Shown: positions 8,174-16,525 of the stretch, one piece after another | Layout: every line of letters starts with the position of its first letter | Numbering within the stretch: the first letter of the stretch is position 1 | DNA from: Mesorhizobium sp. M1D.F.Ca.ET.043.01.1.1 | Lineage (GTDB): Bacteria > Pseudomonadota > Alphaproteobacteria > Rhizobiales > Rhizobiaceae | Reading direction: 5' to 3' | Assembly: GCF_003952385.1 (NCBI RefSeq) | Contig: NZ_CP034444.1 | Location: 4,787,001 to 4,851,000 of the forward strand | DNA length: 64,000 nucleotides | Program-made: the position numbers and the translations under genes | The notes under the pieces: generated by a model | What the model saw: the letters and a program-made list of their open reading frames with translations, nothing else | Database searches by the model: none | What the model was told of the DNA's origin: nothing

Positions 8174-9361
8174 ATGGTCGGCGCATCGAAGTCGGAAACG
8201 GGAGGCGGCCCGATCCGCTACGGCATGGTCGGCGGCGGGCAGGGCGCCTTTATCGGCGCGGTGCACCGGATCGCGGCGCGCATGGACAACGACTTCGTGC
8301 TGGTGGCCGGAGCGCTGTCGTCGAATCCGGAACGGGCAAAGGCTTCGGCCGACGAACTCGGGCTCGATCCGGCGCGCAGTTACGGCTCCTACGCCGAGAT
8401 GGCCAAGGCCGAGGCGAAGCGTCCGGACGGCATCGAGGCGGTGGCGATCGTCACGCCCAACAATGTCCATGTGCCGGCGGCCAAGGCCTTTCTCGAGGCC
8501 GGCATCCATGTCATCTGCGACAAACCGCTGGCGACCACGCTGGCCGAGGCGAAGAAGCTTGCGGCCCTGGTCGAGAAGACCGGCAAGGTGTTCGTGCTCA
8601 CGCACAACTACACCGCCTATCCGATGATCCGGCAGGCGCGCGATATGGTGGCCAAGGGCATGCTCGGCGACATCCGCATCGTGCAGTCGGAATATCCGCA
8701 GGACTGGCTGACCGAGGATCTTGCCGCCACCGGGCAGAAGCAGGCGTCGTGGCGCTCCGATCCCAAGCAGGCCGGCGCCGGCGGCGCGCTCGGCGACATC
8801 GGCACGCATGCCTACAACCTCGCCCGCTTCGTCTCCGGGCTCGAGCTCGATACGCTCTCGGCCGATCTCGACGCCTTCGTGCCGGGCCGCCAGCTCGACG
8901 ACAACGTCAACGTCATGCTGCGCTTCAAGCCGGTCGGCAAGGCGCACCCGGCCAAGGGCATGATCTGGGCGAGCCAGGTGGCGCCCGGCCACGAGAACGG
9001 GCTGAAGCTGCGCATCTACGGCTCGAAGGGCGGGCTCGAATGGGTGCAGGCCGACCCGAACTATCTCTGGTATACGCCCTTCGGCCAGCCGAAGCAGTTG
9101 CTGACCCGCGCCGGCGCCGGCGCGATGCCGGTGGCTGGGCGCGTGACACGCGTGCCGTCCGGCCATCCGGAAGGCTATCTCGAAGGTTTCGCCAACATCT
9201 ACCAGGAGGCGGCTCGCGCCATCCGCGCGGCGCGCAAGAGGGGCGGCAAGCTCGCCAAGGATGTCGTCTTCCCGACGATCGCGGACGGCGTCGAGGGCAT
9301 GGCCTTCATCGAGGCCTGCGTGAAGTCGTCGAAGAAGAATGGGGCGTGGACGAAACTGTAG
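8174..9361 (+). CDS. Gfo/Idh/MocA family oxidoreductase
   Basis: A 395-residue NAD(P)-dependent sugar oxidoreductase. The N-terminal Rossmann fold has GMVGGGQGAFIGAVHR (residues about 16-31), the family motif CDKPLATT near residue 117 with the catalytic Lys, and the second half has GALGDIGTHAYNLARF with the conserved Asp and His. Such enzymes oxidise or reduce ring hydroxyls of inositol, glucose and related keto-sugars. It stands between two TIM-barrel isomerases in the rightward arm. An AGGGAGA ribosome site precedes the ATG. The inducer and substrate are not evident. Confidence 0.88.
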   Translation: MVGASKSETGGGPIRYGMVGGGQGAFIGAVHRIAARMDNDFVLVAGALSSNPERAKASADELGLDPARSYGSYAEMAKAEAKRPDGIEAVAIVTPNNVHVPAAKAFLEAGIHVICDKPLATTLAEAKKLAALVEKTGKVFVLTHNYTAYPMIRQARDMVAKGMLGDIRIVQSEYPQDWLTEDLAATGQKQASWRSDPKQAGAGGALGDIGTHAYNLARFVSGLELDTLSADLDAFVPGRQLDDNVNVMLRFKPVGKAHPAKGMIWASQVAPGHENGLKLRIYGSKGGLEWVQADPNYLWYTPFGQPKQLLTRAGAGAMPVAGRVTRVPSGHPEGYLEGFANIYQEAARAIRAARKRGGKLAKDVVFPTIADGVEGMAFIEACVKSSKKNGAWTKL

Positions 9362-9510
9362 GGGCGACGATATTCAGGTGATGCCGGCCTGCAAACGGCG
9401 GCTTCCTGCGCTTCCGGTGCTCACGTACTTTAAGCACGCTCCGCTCCGGTTCTCGGAACCCACCGTTTTCGACTCGGCGTGACCTGAATCTCATCACCCC
9501 TTGGTCGAAG
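9362..9510. repeat. Intergenic element with terminal inverted repeat (family C)
   Basis: The gap between two catabolic genes begins with ATTCAGGT (near 9371) and closes with ACCTGAAT (9482-9489), enclosing GTGCTCACGTACTTTAAGCACG and a TTCTCGG block. Its right end, GACTCGGCGTGACCTGAATC, nearly repeats at about 35656 (GACTCGGCCTGACCTGAATC). I see no gene in it. Confidence 0.55.
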
Positions 9511-9529
9511 GTGATGGGGAGGAATGTCG

Positions 9530-10381
9530 ATGAAAATCGGCATGTGCATGTTCTTGTGGACGACGAGCGTCTCGAAGAAGCACGAGGCGCTGCTCAAAGA
9601 CATCAAGGCGACAGGCTTCGACGGCGTCGAGATCCCGGTCTTCGCGGGGCAACCGGACGACTACAGGAAGCTCGGCGAGATGCTCGACCGTATCGGCCTG
9701 GAGCGCACGGCAGTCTCGGCCATGGGCGATCCGGCGATGAACCTGATCTCGCCGGATGCCGGCACGCGCAGGGCCGGCATTGACTACATGAAATGGGCGA
9801 TCGACTGCAGCTCCGCCCTTGGCGCCGACAGGCTGAGCGGGCCGCTGCATTCGACGCTCGGCGCCTTTTCCGGCAGCGGACCGACGGCGGCGGAGAAGAA
9901 GCGTTCGGTCGCCTCGCAGCGCGCCATCGGCGACCATGCCGGCAAGAAGGGCGTCACCATCGGGCTCGAAGCGCTGAACCGCTTCGAATGCTATCTGCTG
10001 AACACAATGGACGACCTGGCCGAGCATATCGATGCGATCGACCGGCCGCACATCAGGGCGATGTATGACACCTTCCATGCCAATATCGAGGAGGCCGACC
10101 CGATCGGCGCCTATACGCGCAACTGCAAGAATGTCGTCCATATCCATATTTCGGAGAACGACCGCGGCGTGCCGGGGCGCGGCAACATCCCGTGGAGGGA
10201 GACGTTTTCCGCCATCCGCAAGAGCGGCTATGACGACTGGCTGACCATCGAGTCCTTCGGCCGCTCGCTCAAGGACCTGGCGGCGGCGACCAAGGTGTGG
10301 CGGGATTTCGCGGAGAGTCCGGAGGCGGTGTATCGCGAGGGGTACAAGCATATCAGGGAGGGGTGGAAGGCTGCCGCGTAA
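9530..10381 (+). CDS. TIM-barrel sugar isomerase/epimerase
   Basis: A 283-residue xylose-isomerase-like barrel. Metal-ligand motifs are LEALNRFE (Glu), MYDTFHANIEE (Asp, His), VHIHISENDRG (His) and TIESFG (Glu). It is closest in pattern to D-tagatose 3-epimerase/L-ribulose epimerase-like proteins (LEALNRFECYLLNT), so epimerisation of a keto-sugar is plausible. ATGs occur at 9524 and 9530; the GGGGAGG site sits 7 nt before the second, which I chose. Last gene of the rightward arm; a large inverted repeat follows. Confidence 0.86.
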   Translation: MKIGMCMFLWTTSVSKKHEALLKDIKATGFDGVEIPVFAGQPDDYRKLGEMLDRIGLERTAVSAMGDPAMNLISPDAGTRRAGIDYMKWAIDCSSALGADRLSGPLHSTLGAFSGSGPTAAEKKRSVASQRAIGDHAGKKGVTIGLEALNRFECYLLNTMDDLAEHIDAIDRPHIRAMYDTFHANIEEADPIGAYTRNCKNVVHIHISENDRGVPGRGNIPWRETFSAIRKSGYDDWLTIESFGRSLKDLAAATKVWRDFAESPEAVYREGYKHIREGWKAAA

Positions 10382-10389
10382 GCCTCTCC

Positions 10390-10575
10390 CTTCGTCATCC
10401 ACGGGCGGAGCGGCCGCGAAGCGGACGCGGAGACCCGAGGATCCATTCCGTGACGTCGACGCCCCGCAACGAAGCAGAATTCTGCACCGCTGCATGCTAC
10501 GACCAAGGTAACGGAATGGATCCTCGGGTCTGCGCCGCGTCGCTTCGCTCCTTGCTCCGCCCTTGGATGACGAAG
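10390..10575. repeat. Large two-tier inverted repeat (MITE-like)
   Basis: Outer 22-bp arms at 10390-10411 and 10554-10575 match with one difference; inner 21-bp arms at 10431-10451 and 10511-10531 (AGACCCGAGGATCCATTCCG... and its complement) match perfectly. The non-coding element fills the space between the convergent isomerase and phnE genes. It could end both transcripts or be a non-autonomous mobile element. Confidence 0.8.
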
Positions 10576-10582
10576 GCGTGAG

Positions 10583-11950
10583 CTACCCCTGCGCAGCCTG
10601 TAGCCTATTATAATCATGCAGCGTGCGGCTCAGCCTGCGGCGCAGGAAGTTCGAGATGTTGTCGAAGACGAAGACGACGAACAGCGTCAACAGCACCATG
10701 TAGAAGACGTTGGCCCAGTTCGAATTGGTGCGCATCGCTTCCCACAGCTTCAGGCCGATGCCGCCGGCGCCGACAGCGCCGATGATGGTCGCGCCGCGGG
10801 TGTTCGATTCCCACTGGTAGAGCGTCTGGCTGATGAAGATCGGCACCACTTCCGGCAGCACGCCGTAACGCTGCACGAGCAGGCCGTTGGCGCCGGTCGA
10901 CAGCACGCCTTCGCGCGGCTTGTCGTCGATGTTCTCCAGCGCTTCGGAATAGGTTTTGCCGAGCGTGCCGATCTCCGTGAAGAAGATCGCGGCACTGCCG
11001 GCCAGCGGGCCGGGGCCGAAGGCGCGGGTGAAGAACAGCGCCCAGATCAGCATGTCGACCGAGCGCATGAAGTCGAAGAAGCGCTTCAGCACCTGGCTGA
11101 GCAGACCGCTCGGCGTGATGTTGCGGGCGGCGAAGAAGGCCAGCGGGAAGGCGACGATGCCGCCGAGCAGCGTGCCGAGGAAGGCCATGACGATGGTCTG
11201 CAAGAGCTTCGTCCAGACGTCGCCATGCTGCCACTGCGCGTTGTTCCAGATGTTGTCGGCGGCCAAGGCGAGGTTCGACGTGCCGGGCTGCAGCTCAGGG
11301 CCGGAGACGATCAGCGAGAACACTTCACGCGCCGACTTGCCGAAGAAGGGCGAGCGGGTGTCGAAGACGAAATTCGCCCAGCCGAGGAAGCGCTTGCGCA
11401 CCTTGACGCGGTCGACGGTGACGCGCACTTCGCCGACGAAGCCCATCCTGGCGACGACCTCGTCGTCATGCACTGTCACCCAGTCCGGCACCGGCCCTTC
11501 CACCAGCGGTTTGCCGCCGGTGAGCGACACCGGCACCGTCTGGCCGTTGGCGACGATCGTCGCCCTTGTCTTGTCGAAGGTGACGGACTTTGCCTCGCCG
11601 TCGATCCGCACGGTGAAGCTGCCGTCCGGATTCCTGATCACCCAGTCCGGATTGGGGTTTTCGCCGAGCGCGGAGAAGCGCGGATATTTCGGCGTGATCT
11701 GAGGCTGGTCGAGGCGGAATTCCGGCTGCAGGTCGTAGCTGATCCATTGCGACAGGAAGAGCGGCAGGCGCTCCCAATGCGACTCCTTAAGCACCTGCGG
11801 CAGGCTGAAGAACCACAGGGCATAGGCGAGATAAAGCAGCGTGCCCGCGATCAGGAAAAGCGGCCAGAAGCGCTTGTAGGCGGGCCGGTGGAATATCTGC
11901 GGGTGCCGTTCCTCGATCGCACTGATTTCGTTGACAGTAAGGGCTGCCAT
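10583..11950 (-). CDS. phnE: Phosphonate ABC transporter permease PhnE (long form)
   Basis: A 455-residue inner-membrane permease of the phosphonate importer. The C-terminal 240 residues are the ordinary PhnE body with the ATPase-coupling segment GAVGAGGIGLKLWEAM. Between the first membrane helix (about residues 25-50) and the second (about 235) lies an extra periplasmic-looking domain of roughly 180 residues, rich in Val, Thr and charged residues. Ordinary PhnE is about 260 residues long. It follows the other phnE with 1 nt between stop and start, so they form a heterodimeric channel with PhnC and PhnD. The product works in import of alkylphosphonates. Confidence 0.93.
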   Translation of the reverse strand: MAALTVNEISAIEERHPQIFHRPAYKRFWPLFLIAGTLLYLAYALWFFSLPQVLKESHWERLPLFLSQWISYDLQPEFRLDQPQITPKYPRFSALGENPNPDWVIRNPDGSFTVRIDGEAKSVTFDKTRATIVANGQTVPVSLTGGKPLVEGPVPDWVTVHDDEVVARMGFVGEVRVTVDRVKVRKRFLGWANFVFDTRSPFFGKSAREVFSLIVSGPELQPGTSNLALAADNIWNNAQWQHGDVWTKLLQTIVMAFLGTLLGGIVAFPLAFFAARNITPSGLLSQVLKRFFDFMRSVDMLIWALFFTRAFGPGPLAGSAAIFFTEIGTLGKTYSEALENIDDKPREGVLSTGANGLLVQRYGVLPEVVPIFISQTLYQWESNTRGATIIGAVGAGGIGLKLWEAMRTNSNWANVFYMVLLTLFVVFVFDNISNFLRRRLSRTLHDYNRLQAAQG

Positions 11951-11951
11951 A

Positions 11952-12908
11952 TCAAGCGCTCATCAGAAATGCCTGCTCGCCAACGAGCTTGCGGCGCAGC
12001 CAGGCGGAGAACTGGTCGACGAGGAAGATGGTGACGAAGAGAAGCAGCACCAGCGCCAGCGTCTTGGCGCCGAAACCGCGCGAAATTGCAAGCTTCAGCT
12101 CCTCACCGATGCCGCCGCCGCCGACCGCGCCCATGATGGTCGAGATGCGCACATTGATCTCGATCCGAAGCAGCGTGTAGGACATGAAGTTGGGCAGCAC
12201 CTGCGGCAGGTCGGCGAAGCGCACGCGCTCGAGCCAGTTGGCGCCGACCGCGCGCAGCCCCTCCTCGGGCCGCATGTCGATGTTCTCGTTGATCTCGTAG
12301 AACAGCTTGCCCAGCGCGCCGATCGAATGCAGGCCGATCGCAATGATGGCGGCGACCGGACCGATCGAGACGATGGCCGCGAACAGGCCGGCGATGACGA
12401 TCTCCGGAAAGGCGCGCAGCAGTTCCATGAAGCGCTTGACGACGAGCCGCAGGATCGGGCTCGGCGTCAGGTTGCGTGCGGCGATGAAGGAGAAAGGCAC
12501 GGCAAAGACGAAGCCGATGAAGGTCGAGACCAGCGCCACGTTGACGGTGGTCAGCATCAGCTCGAAATATTCGGGGATGTAGAAGCCGCCCCAGACATGG
12601 ACGCGGCCGAGCGGGAAATTGAATTCCTGCGTGCCCTTGTCGTGCGGCGAGGCGATGTCGAACAGAGCCCGCCAGACGTCGTTCCAGTCCTTCGGGATCA
12701 GCCAGCTCAGGAAATCGAGAATATGCGGCAGCCGGTCGAAGAAGTGGCCGGCATTGGCCTCGTCGGCGAACCACATGGTCGCAAGCATGGCAACCAGCAG
12801 CAGACCGACCCCGAACGCCGTGTAGAAGCGGCGCAGCGATGTCTGACGCCGCCAGGCATCGGCCTGCTGCCTTGTCGCATCGGAATGGATCGTCGCTGAG
12901 GCTGTCAT
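11952..12908 (-). CDS. phnE: Phosphonate ABC transporter permease PhnE
   Basis: A 318-residue inner-membrane permease with hydrophobic helices throughout and the PhnE coupling loop GAVGGGGIGEELKLAI near the C-terminus. It pairs with the second PhnE just downstream. A TTG at 12923 would extend it by five residues but would lie inside the hairpin between phnD and phnE, so the ATG at 12908 is preferred. The first 45 residues are cytoplasmic and polar; the first membrane segment follows at about residue 47 (YTAFGVGLLLVAML). Confidence 0.92.
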   Translation of the reverse strand: MTASATIHSDATRQQADAWRRQTSLRRFYTAFGVGLLLVAMLATMWFADEANAGHFFDRLPHILDFLSWLIPKDWNDVWRALFDIASPHDKGTQEFNFPLGRVHVWGGFYIPEYFELMLTTVNVALVSTFIGFVFAVPFSFIAARNLTPSPILRLVVKRFMELLRAFPEIVIAGLFAAIVSIGPVAAIIAIGLHSIGALGKLFYEINENIDMRPEEGLRAVGANWLERVRFADLPQVLPNFMSYTLLRIEINVRISTIMGAVGGGGIGEELKLAISRGFGAKTLALVLLLFVTIFLVDQFSAWLRRKLVGEQAFLMSA

Positions 12909-12921
12909 GATCGGAACATGC

Positions 12922-12956
12922 AAAAAGGGCGGCGCTTTGGAGTCGCCGCCCTTTTT
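12922..12956. terminator. Terminator-like hairpin between phnD and phnE
   Basis: AAAAAGGGCGGCG and its perfect 13-bp complement enclose a 9-nt loop. For leftward transcripts the stem is followed by its own T-run (CGCCGCCCTTTTT reading either way). It falls just after the phnD stop and just before phnE, so it may lower permease expression relative to the binding protein. Confidence 0.75.
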
Positions 12957-12966
12957 CCTGATGCCG

Positions 12967-13875
12967 TCAGCCGCCGATCGCGGCTTTGCGGGCTTCGACG
13001 ATGACGCTGTAGAAGTCCGGCTTCACCGGCACGTAGCCAGTGAAATCGCCGCCCTCGACGCCCTCGAAGCAGGCTTTGTCCTTGACCGGCAGGGCGGTGA
13101 AGAAATCGGTGAGCTTGGCGGTCATCTCAGCGCCGAGCGCGGTGCGCACGACCAGCGGACCGTTCGGGATCAGGCCCGAGCGCCACACTTCGACGAAGTC
13201 GTTCGGGTCGACGGCGCCCTTGGCGACTTCCTTGTGGAAGGTGCCGGAGGTGTAGCCGTTCTTGAAGTCGCCGATGCCGGAGGAATCGTCCACCGCCACG
13301 TCGACCTTGCCGTCGCGGACGGCAAGCACGTTGTTCTCATGGCCGCCGTTGAACTGCGTCGAGGCGAAGTAAGTCTCGTTGGAGGCGCCGGTGTCCTTCG
13401 GAATCTGGGTCAGCGGGATCAGGTAGCCCGAGGTCGAATCCGGGTCGGCATAGCCGAGCTTCTTGCCCTTGGCCGACTTGATGTCGGTGATGCCGGAGGT
13501 CTTCAGCGCCAGGCCGATCGAATAGTAGCCGGTCGAGCCGTCGGTCTGCTTGGTGGTGAGGATCGGGGTGACGGCCTTCGGGTCCTTGAGGTAGACGCTG
13601 GCGTAGCCGGACGCGCCGAGCTCGGCGAAGTCGAGCGTGCCACCGAGCAGGCCCTGGATGACGCCGTCATAGTCGGCGGCCGGGAACAGCGACACCTTCT
13701 CGAAGCCGAATTCGGCCTTCAGGTGGTCGGCAAGGCACTGGTAGTTGCGCAGGCGGTCGGTTTCGTTCTCGCCGCCGAGGATGCCGACGCGGAACTCCTT
13801 GACGTCTGCGGCGTGGGCAGCGCTTGCCGCCATGGCCAGTATCGATACGGCACTGAAAACCATTTTCCTGAACAT
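12967..13875 (-). CDS. phnD: Phosphonate-binding protein PhnD
   Basis: A 302-residue periplasmic solute-binding protein of the phosphonate ABC importer. It has a signal peptide (MFRKMVFSAVSILAMAASAAHA), then FRVGILGGENETDRL, the characteristic PhnD opening, and the motif TDIKSAKGKKLGYADPDSTSG that forms the phosphonate pocket. The two lobes are of normal length. It follows phnC by about 140 nt and is followed by a strong hairpin before phnE, as expected for a binding protein made in excess. Confidence 0.94.
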   Translation of the reverse strand: MFRKMVFSAVSILAMAASAAHAADVKEFRVGILGGENETDRLRNYQCLADHLKAEFGFEKVSLFPAADYDGVIQGLLGGTLDFAELGASGYASVYLKDPKAVTPILTTKQTDGSTGYYSIGLALKTSGITDIKSAKGKKLGYADPDSTSGYLIPLTQIPKDTGASNETYFASTQFNGGHENNVLAVRDGKVDVAVDDSSGIGDFKNGYTSGTFHKEVAKGAVDPNDFVEVWRSGLIPNGPLVVRTALGAEMTAKLTDFFTALPVKDKACFEGVEGGDFTGYVPVKPDFYSVIVEARKAAIGG

Positions 13876-14016
13876 TTTGACCTCTCTCCTGTTTTGCCGG
13901 CTTCGCGCCGGCAGCGTCCGAATTCTTGAATTCAGCCTTTGACGCGGGCGGGCGATCCGGGTTGCTCTTGTCGAAATCCACGATTTGCCCGGAACCGTTT
14001 CGGCTCCGGGGTGGAC

Positions 14017-14874
14017 TCAGTAGCCAGGGAAGGCCGGTTCGAGCGGTCCGGCGGATGCGGTGATCTTCGGCTTGATGCTCACGCTGGTCGACGTGATGGC
14101 CTCGGAGATCTCGACGCCGTTGGCGTCGGCGCCATAGACCGTGCGCACGGCGTCGCGGTCGAGATCCTCGGGCGCGCCGTCGAACACGACCTTGCCGGCG
14201 GCCATGCCGATGATGCGGTTGCAATAGGCGCGGGCGGTGTCCAGCGTGTGCAGGTTGGTGACGACGGTGATGCCTTCGCGCAGATTGATGTCGCGCAGCG
14301 AGTCCATCACCACCTTGGCGTTGAGCGGGTCGAGCGAGGCGATCGGCTCGTCGGCCAGCAGCACCTTCGGCTGCTGCATCATGGCGCGCGCGATCGCCAC
14401 GCGCTGCTGCTGGCCGCCGGACAGCGTGCCGGCCGGCTGCAGCGCGGTGCGGGCGATGTCGAGGCGCTCGAGCGCGGCCACCGCCTCGGCGCATTCGGTG
14501 CGCGAGAACATGCCGAGCAGATTGGAAATCGTGGAGCGATGATTGAGGCGGCCAAGCAGGACGTTGGTCAGCACGTCGAGGCGCGGCACAAGGTTGAACT
14601 GTTGGAAGATCATGGCGCAGTCGCGCTGCCAGCGGCGCAGCGGCGAGCCTTGCAGGCTGGAAACCTCGGCGCCGTCAAAAAAAATCGACCCCTGGCTGGG
14701 ATCGATAAGACGGTTGATCATACGCAGCAACGTCGACTTACCGGCGCCGGAGCGGCCGATGATGCCGACCATCTGCCCCTGCGGGATCGAGATGTTGATG
14801 TCGCTGACAGCGGTGTTCTTGCCAAATCGTCGGGTTACGCCGCGGATTTCCAGCGTGGCCGATAGTGCTGACAT
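14017..14874 (-). CDS. phnC: Phosphonate ABC transporter ATPase PhnC
   Basis: A 285-residue ABC ATPase that powers phosphonate uptake. Walker A is GRSGAGKST (near residue 40), the signature is LSGGQQQRV, Walker B is VLLADEP and the switch His is in NLHTLDTA. About 35 residues at the C-terminus (rich in Ser and Thr) go beyond the core. It is the first gene of the phnC-D-E-E unit; a Pho-box-like sequence stands 71 nt before its ATG. Confidence 0.94.
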   Translation of the reverse strand: MSALSATLEIRGVTRRFGKNTAVSDINISIPQGQMVGIIGRSGAGKSTLLRMINRLIDPSQGSIFFDGAEVSSLQGSPLRRWQRDCAMIFQQFNLVPRLDVLTNVLLGRLNHRSTISNLLGMFSRTECAEAVAALERLDIARTALQPAGTLSGGQQQRVAIARAMMQQPKVLLADEPIASLDPLNAKVVMDSLRDINLREGITVVTNLHTLDTARAYCNRIIGMAAGKVVFDGAPEDLDRDAVRTVYGADANGVEISEAITSTSVSIKPKITASAGPLEPAFPGY

Positions 14875-14944
14875 GGCAGGGCTCCGGTACGTCGCGGTTT
14901 TGAAGGTCCGTTAACCTTCGCTAGCGCAGCCCGATGAAGCTGGG

Positions 14945-14962
14945 GTGTCGGATTGATGTCAG
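14945..14962 (-). promoter_or_regulatory. Putative Pho box upstream of phnC
   Basis: On the minus strand the sequence is CTGACATCAATCCGACAC. Against the PhoB consensus of two CTGTCAY half-sites four bases apart it has one mismatch in each half. It is 71 nt upstream of the phnC start and in the same direction. Confidence 0.6.
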
Positions 14963-14985
14963 TTTTGTTACGTCCCACAGGCCAT

Positions 14986-15040
14986 TCTTGTTTATGCATG
15001 TCGTCGTCCCAAAACCGCTGCGCAGTTTTGGGCGAAGTCC
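14986..15040. repeat. Dispersed intergenic repeat, family B, copy 2
   Basis: TTTATGCATGTCGTCGTCCC, then the hairpin CCCAAAAC / GTTTTGGG with a 9-nt loop, then GGCGAAGT. It resembles 3681-3730 and, as there, ends a few bases from the stop of a leftward gene (15047). Confidence 0.7.
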
Positions 15041-15046
15041 ATGGGG

Positions 15047-15757
15047 TCAGCCGAGAACCAGCAATTCCTCGAAATGCTTCATATCCTTGAAGCTGCAGAA
15101 GGCCGGCGGGCGCAATTCGATCACCGGAGCCTCGCGGTCGAGGAACGACAGGCAATCGTCGAACAGGTCCTGCCAGGCGGACGCCCGCTCGTCGGCGAGG
15201 CGGCGGATCTGGTAGGCAAAAGTGATGTGGAAAACATAGGCGTCGTGATCAGGATGGCGATAGCCGAACGGCACCGACAGCGCATCGCGCCAGGCCTTGA
15301 GGACAAGCCGGTCCTCGTCCGTGGCGCCGGCTACCGTCAGGCCGTTCGGCGTGACGCCGATGGTCTTTATCCTGAAAGCGCCGTTGCCTTCGAACCCCTG
15401 GAGGCGCTCGAGATAGAGACGCGTCATGTCGTCGATGCTGGTGTCGAGCGGTATGTCGGCCGGCCAGTAGGGAAGGCGGCGGCGGTATTCGATGATGCCC
15501 TGGAAGAGCGTCATGTGCAGGCTGGAGATCGGCGTGAAGGCGAGGCGATCGGCGTCGGCCATGGCGCGCAGGCGCTCGCGCACTGCGATGACCGCGGCTT
15601 CTGAAGAAGAGCCGCGGACGAGGTGGCTGACCACTGTGTTGCCCTGTTCGAGGAGGAAGTTGCCCGATATGTCGTAGCGGGTGCCGAGATGCACCGGCGC
15701 CGCCGGGTTGCTGCCTTCGAAGAAGGCGGCGAGCAAAGGTCCGACTGTTGCGAGCAT
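15047..15757 (-). CDS. DUF1868-type 2H phosphoesterase-like protein
   Basis: A 236-residue protein with both halves of the 2H phosphoesterase signature: His81-x-Thr83 in SSLHMTLF and His177-x-Thr179 in FHITFAY. The surrounding text (TRYDISGNFL, FGYRHPDHDAY) matches what I know as DUF1868. The superfamily cleaves 2',3'-cyclic or ADP-ribose phosphodiesters, so a role on a ribosyl phosphate intermediate of C-P lyase action is attractive but unproven. It sits between the hexapeptide transferase and phnC, separated from the former by 150 nt with a tandem repeat, so it may have its own promoter. Confidence 0.75.
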   Translation of the reverse strand: MLATVGPLLAAFFEGSNPAAPVHLGTRYDISGNFLLEQGNTVVSHLVRGSSSEAAVIAVRERLRAMADADRLAFTPISSLHMTLFQGIIEYRRRLPYWPADIPLDTSIDDMTRLYLERLQGFEGNGAFRIKTIGVTPNGLTVAGATDEDRLVLKAWRDALSVPFGYRHPDHDAYVFHITFAYQIRRLADERASAWQDLFDDCLSFLDREAPVIELRPPAFCSFKDMKHFEELLVLG

Positions 15758-15810
15758 GGGCGATCTCCCTGCGGAGATGGCCTCGTGACCGACTCGTGTG
15801 TCAAGGATGT

Positions 15811-15866
15811 GAATGGTGAATGGTGAATGGTGAATGGTGAATGGTGAATGGTGAATGGTGAATGGT
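15811..15866. repeat. 7-bp tandem repeat, eight perfect units
   Basis: GAATGGT is repeated eight times without a mismatch (56 bp) in the gap between the DUF1868 gene and the hexapeptide transferase. The unit is not a multiple of three but the repeat is intergenic. Copy number probably varies among strains. Confidence 0.95.
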
Positions 15867-15907
15867 AATAAGAGGGCTCACTCCGTGCGGCCGACCATTC
15901 ACCACAT

Positions 15908-16525
15908 TCAGCCGCCGTGCTTCTCCAGGAAGGCCTCAGCCGAGAGTTCGCGAAAATCGTCGAGTGCTGCGCGCAGCCGGGCATGGTCCCAGTCCCACCA
16001 GGCGAGCGCCTGGTAGCGCTCGGCGGTGCGGCGGTCGAAGCGCTCGCGGATCGGTTTTGCCGGCACGCCGGCGACGATGGTGTAGGGCGCAACATCCTTG
16101 GATACTACTGCGCCCGCGCCGACCGCCGCGCCGTCGCCGACGGTCACGCCCGGCAGGATGGTCGAGCCATGGCCGAGCCAGGTGTCGTGGCCGATGGTAA
16201 CGCGTTTGGCGCGACGCTGGGCGAAGAACTCGCTCTCATGCTCGGCGTCGTCCCAATAGTCGGAGGCGCGGTAGGTGAAGTGGTGCAGCGTCGGCCGCCA
16301 GGTCGGATGATTGGTGGCGTTGATGCGCACGCTTGCCGCGATGTTGGAGAATTTTCGAATGGTCGCGCACCAGACGGCGCAGTCCTGCATCATGTAGGAA
16401 TAGTCGCCGAGCTCGCTTTCCGAGACGCGGCTGCGCTCGGCAATCTCGGTCCAGCGGCCGAGCTTGGAGTTTTCGACCTCGGCCGTTTCGTGCACCAGCG
16501 GCGCCTCGGAAAGCTTCCTCGTCAT
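15908..16525 (-). CDS. Phosphonate-operon hexapeptide-repeat acetyltransferase
   Basis: A 205-residue left-handed beta-helix transferase of the xenobiotic/chloramphenicol acetyltransferase type. Hexapeptide rungs are visible in VTIGHDTWLGHGSTILPGVTVGDG and the catalytic-site His in NATNHPTW. The family member found in C-P lyase operons is described as a phosphonate-metabolism transferase of unknown substrate; N-acetylation of aminoalkylphosphonates is a reasonable idea. Its start overlaps the phnL stop by 4 nt, so it belongs to the phnG-L operon. Confidence 0.88.
   Translation of the reverse strand: MTRKLSEAPLVHETAEVENSKLGRWTEIAERSRVSESELGDYSYMMQDCAVWCATIRKFSNIAASVRINATNHPTWRPTLHHFTYRASDYWDDAEHESEFFAQRRAKRVTIGHDTWLGHGSTILPGVTVGDGAAVGAGAVVSKDVAPYTIVAGVPAKPIRERFDRRTAERYQALAWWDWDHARLRAALDDFRELSAEAFLEKHGG

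Noticed and set aside
12909..12923. TTG start for phnE at 12923
   Set aside because: It lies inside the phnD-phnE hairpin, while ATG 12908 gives a full-length PhnE.
15811..15866. Possible CRISPR-like array
   Set aside because: Units are 7 bp without spacers; a simple tandem repeat.
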